In this document: one piece after another, positions 20,848 through 31,501 of the stretch | Position numbering within the stretch: position 1 is the first letter of the stretch | Layout: each line of letters begins with the position of its first letter | Source of the DNA: Favolaschia claudopus | Taxonomy: Eukaryota; Basidiomycota; Agaricomycetes; Agaricales; Mycenaceae | Assembly: GCA_037176885.1 (NCBI GenBank) | Contig: JAWWNJ010000181.1 | Span: forward strand, 1-64,000 | Reading direction: 5' to 3' | DNA length: 64,000 nucleotides | Notes under the pieces: generated by a model | What the model saw: the letters and a program-made list of their open reading frames with translations, nothing else | The model's database searches: none | Told to the model about the DNA's origin: nothing | Made by a program: the position numbers and the translations under genes

Positions 20848-23800
20848 GATTCTGTTAGGTTATGGGCCACCGAGCGCTAGCTCTCTGAAGACGTACCTAT
20901 TGGAAGACTCACCTGCTCGCTCATCAGAGCTCGAAGCATCACAAGCACAGACTTGTATCAATCAATCAATCACACGACCTGTTGCCGAAATTCCCTCGGA
21001 CTCTGGTTATCTCACCTCGGACTTCTCACACAATGTCAACTGCGGCAAACTCGGCTTCTTCTGAGCTTTCCGGAGCAGAAGACTGGCCGATTTTTCATGT
21101 TAATACAGTGGAACTGCGCCTACAGGGAGTATACACTCTGCTTGAATCTGTTATCCTCGCTGCAAATGCAGCTGATGCCACCGTTGCTGCTGCTGCTGTT
21201 ACTCCTCTGCCTGCCACAGCTCCTGTTGCTGGCGTAGCTTTCAAGGATACCCCTGGCGAACGTAATAGCCGTGCTTTAGGTGTCATTCAGAAGCTTCTTT
21301 CAGCAGAACTGCGCACAGAGTATGTCAACGAATCTAATGCTGGAATTCTCTGGGCCAAACTGCGCCAGCGCTTTGAAGCAGAAAATCGTGCCGATTCTGC
21401 AATGGGTGTTCTAGCAGAACTTTTTAGCACCAAGCTCGTTATTGAAGGCGAACCAGAGCTCATGGATCGCAACAAGATTCTTTCTCATGTAGCTGCTATC
21501 AAGACCTGTTTTGATAGGCTTGCACGCCTGGAATTTCCATTTCCCCCAGAGCTTCAGCCTCTCATTCTGCTCAGCACTCTACCAGATGATAGCTACTGGA
21601 CAGGCATTAAAGGGAACATTGTGTCCTCTCTTGGTACAGGCATAACTTGGGATAAAGCTCGTGCTCGCCTGATTACTCTTGGTAAACTGCCAAAGAGTGA
21701 GAACAGCGACGACACTGCTCTAGCTGCTAAATCCACAAACCCTGGCAAAGGAAAGCCATCTGCCAAGGGCGATAAACATTGCCTTATACATGGACAAAAC
21801 AAATCCCATACTTCCGATAACTGCTATCAGTTGAAGAATCTAGCGCAGGGATCAAAGGACTCCAAGAAGAATGACAAGCAGAAGTCTGAGAAAGCGAGAC
21901 CTAGAAAGCGCCGTGACAAGGCAAATGCCTCTGCTACTACAGATTCTGAATCTGATTCCGATGACGCCGAACATGGACATTTAGCTGTACCTGTTGTTTC
22001 CCAGAAATCTTATGCTGCTATGTCTGCTTATCTTTTGAGTGATGCAAACCCTTCATCCAAAGCTGTAGTAATTGACTCTGGGGCTTCTACCACCATGACA
22101 CCAAATGAGGCATGGTTTGAGACAGGTTCTTATAAAGTACTCACTCCACCAAAAAGGGTGCGGCTTGGTAATGACACATATTGTGATGCAGTTGGAACTG
22201 AAACCATCCGTCTATCTTGCAAAACAAAGCGAGGGATGTCTGATGTCTCTCTACGTGCATTACATGTCCCATCCTTTGGTATCACACTTGTCTCAGTGCA
22301 ACAAATGGCTAAAAAGGGATACAATTGCATGTTCGAAGCAGATGTCTGCATTGTTCGAAACCCAAAAGGGCAAAGAATGATTGAAGCCAAGCATCGGAAG
22401 GGACTGTACCACATTGTCTATACTCCTTTGAGTGAAGATCTACATGCACTATTTGCTATGGATATCAATCATCTTCATCGAATATCTGGTCATACAAATT
22501 TTCAATTATTACAGAAATCTGTTGCTAAAGGCCGACTTGGTGAAATTATATCCTTGACAGGAATCCCCAAATTCTGTGAACCCTGTGTTCTTGAGAAAAT
22601 GAAGAAATTACCATTTTCCAAAAGTCAAACCAAAGCTCGTGGTCCTTTAGATATTGTATCATCTGATGTTGGTGGTCCAGTAACGCCTGAAGGCCCAGGT
22701 GGAATACGCTACTGGGTGGTCCTTATAGATCATCATTCCTCTGAGGTGTGGATTCTATTTGCCCAAAAGAAATCCAAGTCTATTCAAAACTCAAAGAATG
22801 GCGAAAATCTACTGAGGCTCATTTTCGTGCTCAAATTGCTAATTGGGAATTCTGTGAGGGCTGGACTCGATTCTTTTGCACAGATGGGGGTGGTGAATTC
22901 ACGTCTCATCAAATGGAAACAGAATTCAAACGTCTAGGCATCATCCATGAAACAACAGCACCTTACACTCCAGAGCAAAACGGAGTAGCAGAGCGAATGA
23001 ATCAAACACTTGTTTCCAGAGCTACAACTATGTTGATTGCCTCACGCCTTCCTCGTAAATTTTGGGTCTTAGCAATGCGAGCAGCTGGTTATACTGTGAA
23101 TAGAACACCTACTTCAGCACAGGAATTTGAGATCCCTCATGAGAAACTTTTTGACCGTCCAATAAACATACGACACCTGCATCCCTTTGGCTGTAGAGCT
23201 TATCCTCTGATTCCTAAAGAAAAGCGTCACAAGCAGAAATTTGGCGATAAAGCAAAGCGTTGCATCTTTGTTGGCTACCATAAAAACAGTAAAGCGTATG
23301 ACTTGCTAGTAATCAACAAAGATGGTTCTTATGGTAAAACCATCACATCTAGGCATGTTCGGTTTGATGACCAGGAACTTGATTCACCTATAGAACCAAA
23401 GCTTGAGGCACCTGCTACATCTAGGAAAGAATATGAGGATTTTGCTCAGACACTGCGGAAGAGGTCTACCCCATATTATGGTGATGATGACGATGATGGT
23501 GAACTGGACACTTTGCCTCACCCGATACCAGGTTCAGTGGGGGATAATCTAAGTCAGGCTGATCCACCGTCTATTGTCCATCCATCAAATAGGGGAGCTC
23601 CACCATTGCGCAAGGTCGCAGGCGTACGACAGGAACCTACTAGGCGGTCAACACGTCCACATGCAAGGGCACAACATCCCACTGCTGAGTACGACAGAAT
23701 AGCTGAAGGACCACAGCATCAGTCAAAAGCTCAGCGTGATGCAGAGAATGCAGCACGTAAACAGGCGAAAGAAAATGAAGCTTCTGTCGAACCAGACACT

Positions 23801-24562
23801 GAAGTCTCTGATGCTCCAGAGGCAGTCTTGCTTGCTTCTCTAGATGATGCTATTGAAGAAGCCTTTTTAGCTCAGAACCCTCTTGACCCTTCTAGTTGGC
23901 AAGAAGCATTGCAGGGTCCTAATGCTGAACATTGGAAAGCTGGACTTGAAGAGGAACTTGCTGGTTTTCGAGCAAATGATGTCTATGATGTTGTTCCCAT
24001 ACCAGACGGTGTCAAGCCTATTAAATCCAAAGTGGTTCCCAAAGTCAAAGTAGATGAAACAGGCAAAATTGCTCGCTACAAAGTCCGAATCGTTGCCAGA
24101 GGAGATACTCAGAAAGAAGGTGTTGACTACAAAGAAGTTTTTGCGCCCACTGCCAATCTTGAGTCTGTTCGCATCATTTGTGCTCTTGCTGCCAAATATG
24201 ACTTAGAACTGGATCAGCTGGATGTTTCACAAGCCTACCTCAATGGTAAACTGGAGGAAGAAATCTACATGATGCCTCCAGATGGTGTTGAAATTCCAGA
24301 AGGTCACTGCTGGCGACTCAAGCGTTCATTGTATGGTCTTGAACAAGCTGGGAGAACTTGGAACAGGACTTTTGACACAGAGATTCTAAAACTCGGATTT
24401 CATCGCTTGAATTCAGAGACCTGCCTTTATGTTTATAAAGAAGGCAAACAGACTTGTTTTGTTGTGGTCTATGTTGATGATCTTCTTGTTGCTGCAACTT
24501 CTAAAGAATTCTCTTCCAAAGTCAAAAGAATGCTTTCATCTACTTTTAAGATGCGAGACCTA

Positions 24563-24986
24563 TGGTGCGCGTCACTTAGTCGCCACCTCCTTTGCACTAG
24601 TGCCAAATTGGCCGGAGGCCGAAATTTTTTTTCTGAGAGGCTATTTCGCCGCATTTTGCAGTGAGTTTGAGGGATTTTCCACAAGAAAACGAGCGCTCTA
24701 CAAGGTCCTTGAAACAACACACATAGCCTGCACATACCTGCGCAACATCTGAGGGCTAGTTCCGTTCCCGATACACCTCAAAGTGCCCGTAAATAGCCTA
24801 TAGTGCCAAATTGGATGGGTAAGAATTTTATAACTCCCTCAAAAAATTAAATTAGGAAAATCCCTCTTGCCAGATTGTTCCTCTCATGAAAAGGAGTCGT
24901 TTGGCAAGAGGAAATAAAAATGGGTGAAAAATTGAGGCCACAGTTAGCGTTGTCACGAAGAGGTGGTGACTAAGTGACGCGCACCA
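24563..24986. mobile_element. 424-bp TA-flanked MITE in copia RT
   Basis: Inverted ends TGGTGCGCGTCACTTAGTC and complement, flanked by TA (24561-24562, 24987-24988). It separates reverse-transcriptase codons for MRDL and GPAKYLLG; exact removal with one TA restores the frame. No coding capacity. Tc1/mariner-type by target site. Confidence 0.92.
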
Positions 24987-25730
24987 TAGGTCCAGCCAAA
25001 TACCTCCTTGGGATCGAGATCGTTCGAAACCGTAAGAAGCGCACCATTGCACTGAACCAGCGTCAGTATATTGACAAAGTCCTTTCTCGCTATGGCATGA
25101 CAGACTGCAAACCTGTATTCACGCCTATGTCTACTGGAACCCCGCTCACAGAGAATGACCCTGATGACGACAGTATCATTACCCATATGGCTATTGTCGA
25201 AGGTGGATCTATTGTTCCATATCAAAGTGTAATCGGGTCTGCTATGTATGCCATGCTAGGTACTCGACCAGATCTTGCATACAGTGTAGGAGTACTTGGT
25301 CGATTTAGTGCAAAGCCAAAGAGAATTCATTGGGCAGCAGCAAAACGGCTTCTTCGATACCTCAAAGGCACCCGTCATTGGGAACTTGTATACAACGGGG
25401 CTGACATCAGCATGGACATGCAATTTCTGGGATACAGTGATGCCAATTGGAATGGAGACAGAGATACATCTCGTTCTGCTTCTGGTTATGTGTTCATTGT
25501 CAACTCTGGAGCAATCGGATGGTCTAGCCGTCGGCAATCCATGGTCGCTCTATCTTCTACTGAGAGTGAATACATTGGACTTGCAAATGCAGGACAACAT
25601 CTAGCATGGTTAAGATCCTTTTTTGACGAACTAGGTCAACATAAGAGAAATCCCACTGAGTTGAGATGTGATAATCGAGCTGCCATTATTCTGTCCCAGG
25701 ATCCACAATACCGCGCTAGGACTCAACATA

Positions 25731-26453
25731 CAGTCGTAAACTGGGAAGCGCAACGATTAGCTTTCCCCGCGGATTATTCGATGAAAAAATGCACCAAAAC
25801 TCTGGATTTTTGTGCTAGGGTAATAGCCCCGCATCCTTTTAGCAGATTCGTCAAAAATTCGGGGTCGTTACAGTCTGTTTTGAGTGAGTTCAAGGGCCAA
25901 AGTTTGGCTTCACCCAAATGGGCCAAATAACGTAGAAGAGCAACAATAGTAAACAAAGCTAGGATCCTTCCCCGCAGGTCGCGATAACATAGAGCATGTA
26001 TATTTTAGGCTCTAGAAGTATCATACCACAAATCAAGCATGCACAGAAACACCAGGTGGTGTTTATATTGCAAGGCAAAATTCACAATTCAGCTGAAAAA
26101 ATCAAAAATCAGCAACAAACCAGCTGGTTCTCGCCCTTCAAAGAAGCTATGCAGTCCAATTTTTTTGCCAATGGGAAATATAGTTTGTGGGGACTTTTAA
26201 GACACCAAATTTTCCACGGAGATGTTCAAAGGTTTGGGGAAATCACAAACTTCCTTCCAAAATTGGGCATTTTCGACAAATTGCGCTCCCACTGCCCAGG
26301 GAAGTAATTTTTAGGCTCCAAAAAGTGTTCCATTGCATTTAGCGACCTCAAAAATGGTAGGAGAGTGCAGATTCCAGCTCGCCAAAATGTCCGCGGGTAC
26401 GGAATATGCGTGTTGCTCTTCTACGTTACGTTGCGCTTCCCAGTTTACGACTG
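25731..26453. mobile_element. 723-bp TA-flanked MITE in copia RNase H
   Basis: Inverted ends CAGTCGTAAACTGGGAAGCG flanked by TA (25729-25730, 26454-26455). A second inverted pair, ACGTAGAAGAGCAAC at about 25930 and its complement at about 26410, suggests a nested foldback. Removing the element with one TA restores ARTQHIQRKYHFV. No coding capacity. Confidence 0.92.
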
Positions 26454-26627
26454 TATACAAAGAAAATATCATTTTGTCCGTGATGACTTGGTTCGCACCG
26501 GAGAATGTATTGGCTTGTGGTATCCTACAGATGAAATGGTGGCCGATATTTTCACAAAACCTTTATCTCATGACAAGCACTCCAAATTCTGTCTATCTAT
26601 GGGACTACGGCCTGGGTCGAGTGGGGG

Positions 26628-26852
26628 TGTCAGAATATGAATTATTCCGGGTAGCCGCCCCGCCGCTCCGGCCCTTGATATATCTGATACTTATCATACA
26701 GCCTTGTTCTTAGATATAAACCGCGCTCGTCTGTCCACCACCCTCAGTCTTTCATCCCACATTGCGGGAGACTGAGGGTGAGTTCTCTATCTATCTACCT
26801 ACTTGTATTTACTTACTCATTGTGTAGTTATTGTGCCTTCCGCGCATTTTCA
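26628..26852 (+). repeat. Copia 3' LTR, intron-containing form
   Basis: 225 bp. Same as the 5' LTR apart from small indels, plus 50 bp at 26778-26827 that begin GTGAGT and end TGTGTAG, placed exactly at GACTGAGG|TTATTG. The segment has all the marks of a spliceosomal intron and lies downstream of the TATA-like motif, in the transcribed part of the LTR. Confidence 0.85.
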
Positions 26853-26865
26853 GGTATTTAATATA

Positions 26866-26913
26866 CAGTCTTTCATCCCACATTGCGGGAGACTGAGGTT
26901 ATTGCGCCTTCCG
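26866..26913 (+). repeat. Partial copia LTR, spliced form
   Basis: Forty-eight bases matching the LTR from CAGTCTTTCATCCCA through GACTGAGGTTATTGCGCCTT, without the 50-bp segment, 13 bp after the 3' LTR. It is a remnant of another LTR or of template switching, and borders the truncated exonuclease gene. Confidence 0.8.
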
Positions 26914-27861
26914 TGGAAGACGTGAAAAATATCTTTGAGGACACGGCTGCGAATGGGAATATTGATGGTGTCACGTTCTTCTGGGCCCAGCGATTCGATT
27001 GCTTCCTTCAAGCTCTGGGGATCCGGCTGTGCAGAATCAGCAGTTACAGGTGGTGAGTCGCCTTCATCCCCATCATCAAGCCCTTCGAAAGCGCTAACCA
27101 GGTCTTCAGACATATCAGCCGACTCAGAAGCAGGGGCTTCAGGTTGTCCATCCGACATCGAGGGGATGGTGGGATCTAGAAGGAGTGGCTGATGGGACGA
27201 TGCGAACATGGCTCCGATGAGCCAGAATTCCGAATGGAGCAGCACCAAAGTCTTGTAACGCGCGCTTGTTTTTATCTTGGTCCTTGTTGATTCCGATGAT
27301 GGCGGCGGGGATTAAAACCTCTTGGATAGTGATAACTGTACGTGTAGCAGTTAAATTTACGCCGTTGAACTGGAGTTGCGCGGCATTTGGCGAAATTAGA
27401 CCTCGAGCAGCCGGATGTTTATTATCGTCGGTAAGGAGGAGAACCTGGGTGCCAGGCGCGAGTGCGCTATCGGTGGAGGGATTCACAGGGAGAGGGGTTT
27501 TATTGATCTCCTCGTAGAGAAGTAATGAAGCGTATGCATCCCGAGCTGCATATTCCAATTGAGCCTGGGTGAGCTCGTCGTCTGACCAGTTGTTACTGAT
27601 GCGCTCCGAGTCGGGTTTGGGAAGACATTGGTGAAGAAGACAGGCAACGAGGTCGGCAAGCGACATGGTCGCCTTTTTGATAAGGAATCGGTCTTTCGCG
27701 AACTTTGCAAGATCTAGTGCGCCATGAAAGTTATCAGGCGAATAGCCAGCTACGACTGCAAGCTGACTCAGATCCCCGCTGACTTGACGGCCAGCCTTTA
27801 TGACCCGGGAGTGGCGGAGAAGATTTACCAATTCCTGCGGCAGCTTATGACGGCTGAGCAT
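26914..27861 (-). pseudogene. 3'-5' exonuclease (RNase D/WRN-like) domain protein, truncated
   Basis: Minus strand: LPQELVNLLRHSRVIKAGRQ, VSGDLSQLA, FHGALDLAKFAKDRFLIKKA, LADLVACLLHQCLPKP, then YAARDAYASLLLYEEI. This is the DNA_pol_A_exo1 fold: GxxVxxDL gives an acidic residue, and YAARDAYASL is the Exo III Y-x3-D motif. The Exo I residues at the N-terminus lie upstream of 27861 and are not seen. A frame change or intron near 27200 leads to SESADMSEDLVSAFEGLDDG and SRVLKDIFHVFH, where the copia LTR remnant cuts it. In related mushroom proteins the chain continues well beyond RVLKDIFHVF (from memory). Head to head with the alpha-kinase gene, about 65 bp apart. Confidence 0.7.
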
Positions 27862-27924
27862 TTCTCCAATCTAAGGCAAGTATAATTAATATCCAGTACT
27901 GAATTCGAGTGAAATTACTTCAGA

Positions 27925-28980
27925 TCGCGATCAGGGACTGCAACACATTGAATGGATCGCCGAAAATTCAACCCCACATACCGTTGTCATTGAAGACAGT
28001 TCATTCAACAAAGGAAAGTCAAAGCTTGCATTCAAGCCAAATCTTTCTCTTTATATCCTCCTAAATTCGGGGTAGACTATCGTCAACGGGGAAACTATGT
28101 CTCCAAGCGATGCTACACTATTGGCGACAACCTTCCGATGTCCATTCTTGCTAACCGTGACCAGCTCGTGAAAGAGGCCATCACCCTTGGTCGCGCGGAG
28201 TTCTGAGTCCGTGACAATTTCAACAAGGAATGCGAAACCGACGGCGTTGAGATATCAGGTCAGTTTCCCGTTCCGAGTTTAGTACTACTTACAATTGAAC
28301 TGTCTAGAATTCAAAGTTACTGACTTTATTCTCGCCCGAGAGGGCACTGCCTGCGTCAACGACCGCTTCGAACCTTCTCCAGCTTCCGGTGTCGATTCAT
28401 CTCACTACCTCACTCTTTCCGACGCGGAGAAAGACGAAACTACTTCCGGTACTGCAGTTATCTCCTCGATTACTTGGCTTCTCGAGCGAGAGAGAGGTGA
28501 TGTTGAACTTCGAAAATATTCCGGAACCTTGGACCATCCGCGCTATTCTGACAAGCAAGGCGCAACTATCAACGCTTTTCAGCATTTCACCTATCTCTAT
28601 TCAAATGAGACTCTCGTTCTCGCCGATATTCAAGGCAAGTCTAATATTTTCACGCCGCTGTATCTGCACAGATGTACTGATCCGCCAACCAATTCCAGCC
28701 TCAGAAAGTCACGATCCAAAGAGTCAAGCGGCTATTCTATTTGATCTCATGTCTCATACAGCGACTGGGTACGCTCCTTTGAATTGATTCTCTTGCCCAT
28801 ATGCATCCTTACAGTTAATTCAGAGGCAGTGGTACCGGAGACCAAGGCGAGAAAGGGATCCAAACATCTCTGGATCAGCATGAATGCGTTCAAAAATGTG
28901 CCCTACTTTCCCTTAAACCCCTTCGGGAACCTGAAGCGCTGGATGCCAATGAGGAAGACAATGACTCCAATTCCGAGTAG
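27925..28980 (+). pseudogene. Alpha-kinase (MHCK/eEF2K-type) domain protein, decayed
   Basis: Segments in order: EDSSFNKGKSKLAFK, RGNYVSKRCYTIGDN (lysine of the N-lobe), NRDQLVKEAITLGRAEF, an in-frame TGA at about 28204, DNFNKECETDGVEIS, then after an intron EFKVTDFILAREG, SPASGV, ITWLLERERGD, KYSGTLDHPRYSDKQGATIN, HFTYLYSNETLVLADIQ. A GC-AG intron (28637-28673, GCAAGT..CACAG) leads to DVLIRQPIP, AILFDLMSHTATG. A last intron leads to GSGTGDQGEKGIQTSLDQHE and CVQKCALLSL, the glycine loop and zinc-binding cysteines of alpha-kinases. A stop at 28978-28980 ends an acidic tail. Breaks: a frame change near 28070 and the TGA codon. The family is clear; the copy is probably dead. Confidence 0.8.
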
Positions 28981-29700
28981 TATTTACTAGTAGCCTGAAT
29001 TTGTGGCATTCAACTGCTTCCTATAAATGAACACACTGTATTCAACTGCAAATTAGAGTCTTTGCTGGTTAGCATAGACCTGCAGCATGCAACACGGCTT
29101 TGAGTTGGGTCGTATTTCTGTATTCACATCATATTCAACTCAATGTTCAGATTCTCTTCCTAACCTCGCTGTTTTTGCCTACAAGTCGTTAAATGGTATT
29201 GATCTCCATGTAGATGCCCACAGAAAAAATCAGACTGCCTTTGGTGTCGTCAAACACGAAGAGAAAAGGCAAGTCAAAGAAGTCATGTGATCGCTTTGTT
29301 CTGCTGATTTCCCATCAAAGTTCATTATTTTAAGTCCCTCTGTGTTCTAACGGCTTTTGAGGTGGAAGATATTATTTATTAATACAATACATATGTACCT
29401 ACACCACAAACCTCGGCTAGACACCTATGCTGTGGGTGTCGAGAGGAAAAAATATTAATTCCCAAAAAAGGAAAGAAGGAGGGAGAGAAAAGGAGAGAAA
29501 AGAGAGAATCTCATTGTTTCTTGTGGCTCAAACTCGGTGCATTTGGTGGTTGTTCTCAATGTATTAAGATGTTCAATTTTGCTATTTTTTTCCGGCGCCT
29601 GCGGCGCGCAATGCGTTATTTGGCCTGTCGGCCACGTAAAGGACAGATATTCGTGTGAAACTGCCGTTTTGAGCTCTATCCACCGGGTAAGAGCTGTTCA
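28981..29700. other. No gene; purine-rich tract
   Basis: Mostly AT-rich. A 45-base purine-rich tract lies at 29465-29510 (GGAAAGAAGGAGGGAGAGAA and on), which could be a decayed polypurine tract of the copia remnant downstream. No coding sequence is recognised. Confidence 0.4.
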
Positions 29701-30071
29701 CCGGGTCCGGTCGCGTGGTTGATCTGGATACTGCGCCTAATCTTTGTTGTCTGCGTCTTCTGTGTCCTCTTTCGTGTTCCTCACCCACCTTGTCTCCGGG
29801 ATCGCGCCGTCTCGCCCGCAGGATCTGCTTGAGCGCCTCTGAGCCTCCCAAGACTTTTCACACGGGTTTTCTGCTCCTTCTTTGAAGTCGAGCCCCGCGT
29901 GTCTCCCCTACCACTGTCTTTACACCACCACTCCCCTCACTCCTTTCCTCCCCATTCTTCTTCACCATGTCCACCACCAACAACGCTGTTTTCTCTCGTG
30001 TCGCCCACTTTTCGGGCTCTAACTGGACATCGTTCGCTAAGGACGTCCAGAACTACTTCAGGCTGGAGGAG
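29700..30071 (+). mobile_element. Copia-type leader and Gag N-terminus fragment
   Basis: A CT-rich leader ends CTTCACCATG at about 29967. The frame MSTTNNAVFSRVAHF SGSNWTSFAKDVQNYF RLEE is the N-terminus of a copia Gag (DUF4219/UBN2-like: a Phe-Ser-Gly-Ser-Asn-Trp-x2-Phe motif). The homology ends at about 30071; the rest of the element is absent. Confidence 0.7.
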
Positions 30072-31501
30072 AGTTGCTCTGCCTTTTTCCGCGGCCGGCA
30101 CGTCATTTCCGATGGCAAGCAAACACAAAGCGCTATGTCACGACTGTGACCAAACCGCAAACTTGGCTTGTTCAACTATCAAAACGGGTGCCTCGCGCCT
30201 GCTTTCAAGCAACTGCCTTCGGGCGTAAGCTCACCAAATTGTCTCTCGTGAAAATCCGACCATTTACAAGGTAAATAACAGCTCCAAAGTGTTGCGAATT
30301 GAGTGCAGCATTTAATTTTCAACTTCAAGTTGACTTCTTCTGGAGATGCAATTAATAAATGACCTGTGCTATTCTTCTCTGTTAGAGATTCTCATAACCG
30401 CTACACTTCTCAGTCACTGTAATTGCTGTTGTTTGATATCCTGTCTCCCGGCCGAATCTCAACATCAATACAATTTATTTTACATTTGACTGCTCGGCAG
30501 CTGCACTTGCAACTCATTTGTTGTAGTAAATACCCCTCGCTATTAAAGTCTTACCTTTGACTGCTATTTTATTGAATGTCTATCTGGCAAAGCAAGCTTG
30601 ATTCTGACCTTGAAGCGGCAAAATCAGCATCTCGGTCTTCTCGGGGAGCACCAAACGTCCCAAAATCCTTTCCAAATTTGAACCACATTTGAATCAAGGC
30701 ACTCACTGGATACTACTAGTTATTTTCCGGTGCGCTTCCTTACCACTAAACTCAGTGGAACATTTGTTGGACTGAACATTGGTCTGGATGCTAAATTGGT
30801 CATAAACTAACATTCAGATTGTTGATAACAAGCAAAGCAGAGCATCCAAGTTGTGCACATTTGCAAAAGACAGGTTCTGGAATTGTTCTGCTCACTACAA
30901 CTTAGACAAGTTACCTTGATACATACAGGATTCTGAAGTTGAATGCAGTTTAGCACTTTCCCGGCTTCACATTGACCCCGAAACACTGATTTTTTTCAAA
31001 TACGTCCTCAAGTACCTCTACTCTTTTTATCCTCAGCCTATCTTCAAATTCCGGCTGCTGAACTGTGAAGCTTTGAACACGAAAGTCCAGCGGCAATGAT
31101 ACCCATCGCGGAACAACCCGATTAGGCGATATCTTGACGTAATCGAGCTATCCCGAGGTATCCACCCACAGCATAAGTATCTAGCAGTTATCTAGCCCAA
31201 ACCTCGGCCAGATAATGACCATGGCAAATTGGCGCTTGGTTTTGTGTACGAGGTGAGCTACATATGTAGGCAGCTCGCTTGGGGGTGGATTCGAGTGTGA
31301 GAACTTGATGAGAACGTGGATGACCTTCTCAGCTTCGGGATTCCAGGGGATTCCCCATAGCCTTGTCATTGTGATGATCGATGAGAGCGCTTCCATGCTC
31401 CCATGATCGGCCCCTCTTGACAGCTCTCTTGACACGCCGCAATCGGGAAATTCACCTGTGAAGCGTCGGATCCCTCTTCCTAAGTTCCTTGCCTCTTCCT
31501 C
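30072..31501. other. No gene seen
   Basis: Short open frames on both strands only. The interval contains the presumed promoter of the P450 gene; no TATA box is clear. Confidence 0.4.

Larger units (their letters stand above)
21033..26640 (+). pseudogene. Copia Gag-Pol polyprotein, three interruptions
   Basis: The chosen start is MSTAANSASSELSG at 21033; an upstream in-frame ATG lies at 20982. Domains in order: Gag with the UBN2-type region (LLSAELRTEYVNESNAGILW), CHHC-like HCLIHGQNKSHTSDNC, protease DSGAST (about 22075), GAG-pre-integrase HLHRISGHTNF..CEPCVLEKMK, integrase DVGGP, CTDGGGEF, PEQNGVAERMN, then reverse transcriptase VSQAYLNGKLEEEIYMMPPD, SLYGLEQAGR, VVVYVDDLLVAA, and RNase H SDANWNGD, STESEYIGLANAGQHLAWLR, ending FTKPLSHDKHSKFCLSMGLR. 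Breaks: a one-base frameshift near 22775 (FAQKKSK to VYSKLKEW), and two MITE insertions. Removing each MITE with one TA restores DLGPAKYLLG and TQHIQRKYHFV in frame. Not functional as it stands. Confidence 0.95.
20672..26852 (+). mobile_element. Ty1/copia LTR retrotransposon with nested insertions
   Basis: 5' LTR 20672-20847, 3' LTR 26628-26852, gag-pol between. Downstream of the 5' LTR, GGTTATGGGCCACC (about 20859) is the primer-binding-type sequence seen in fungal copia elements. A G-rich tract GAGTGGGGG precedes the 3' LTR. A TATA-like GATATAAAC lies in each LTR. Two MITEs (24563-24986, 25731-26453) sit in pol. There is no target duplication at the outer ends (CCCCG versus GGTAT), and a further partial LTR follows at 26866, so the 3' end has been rearranged. 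Nested in a gypsy gag fragment. Confidence 0.95.
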
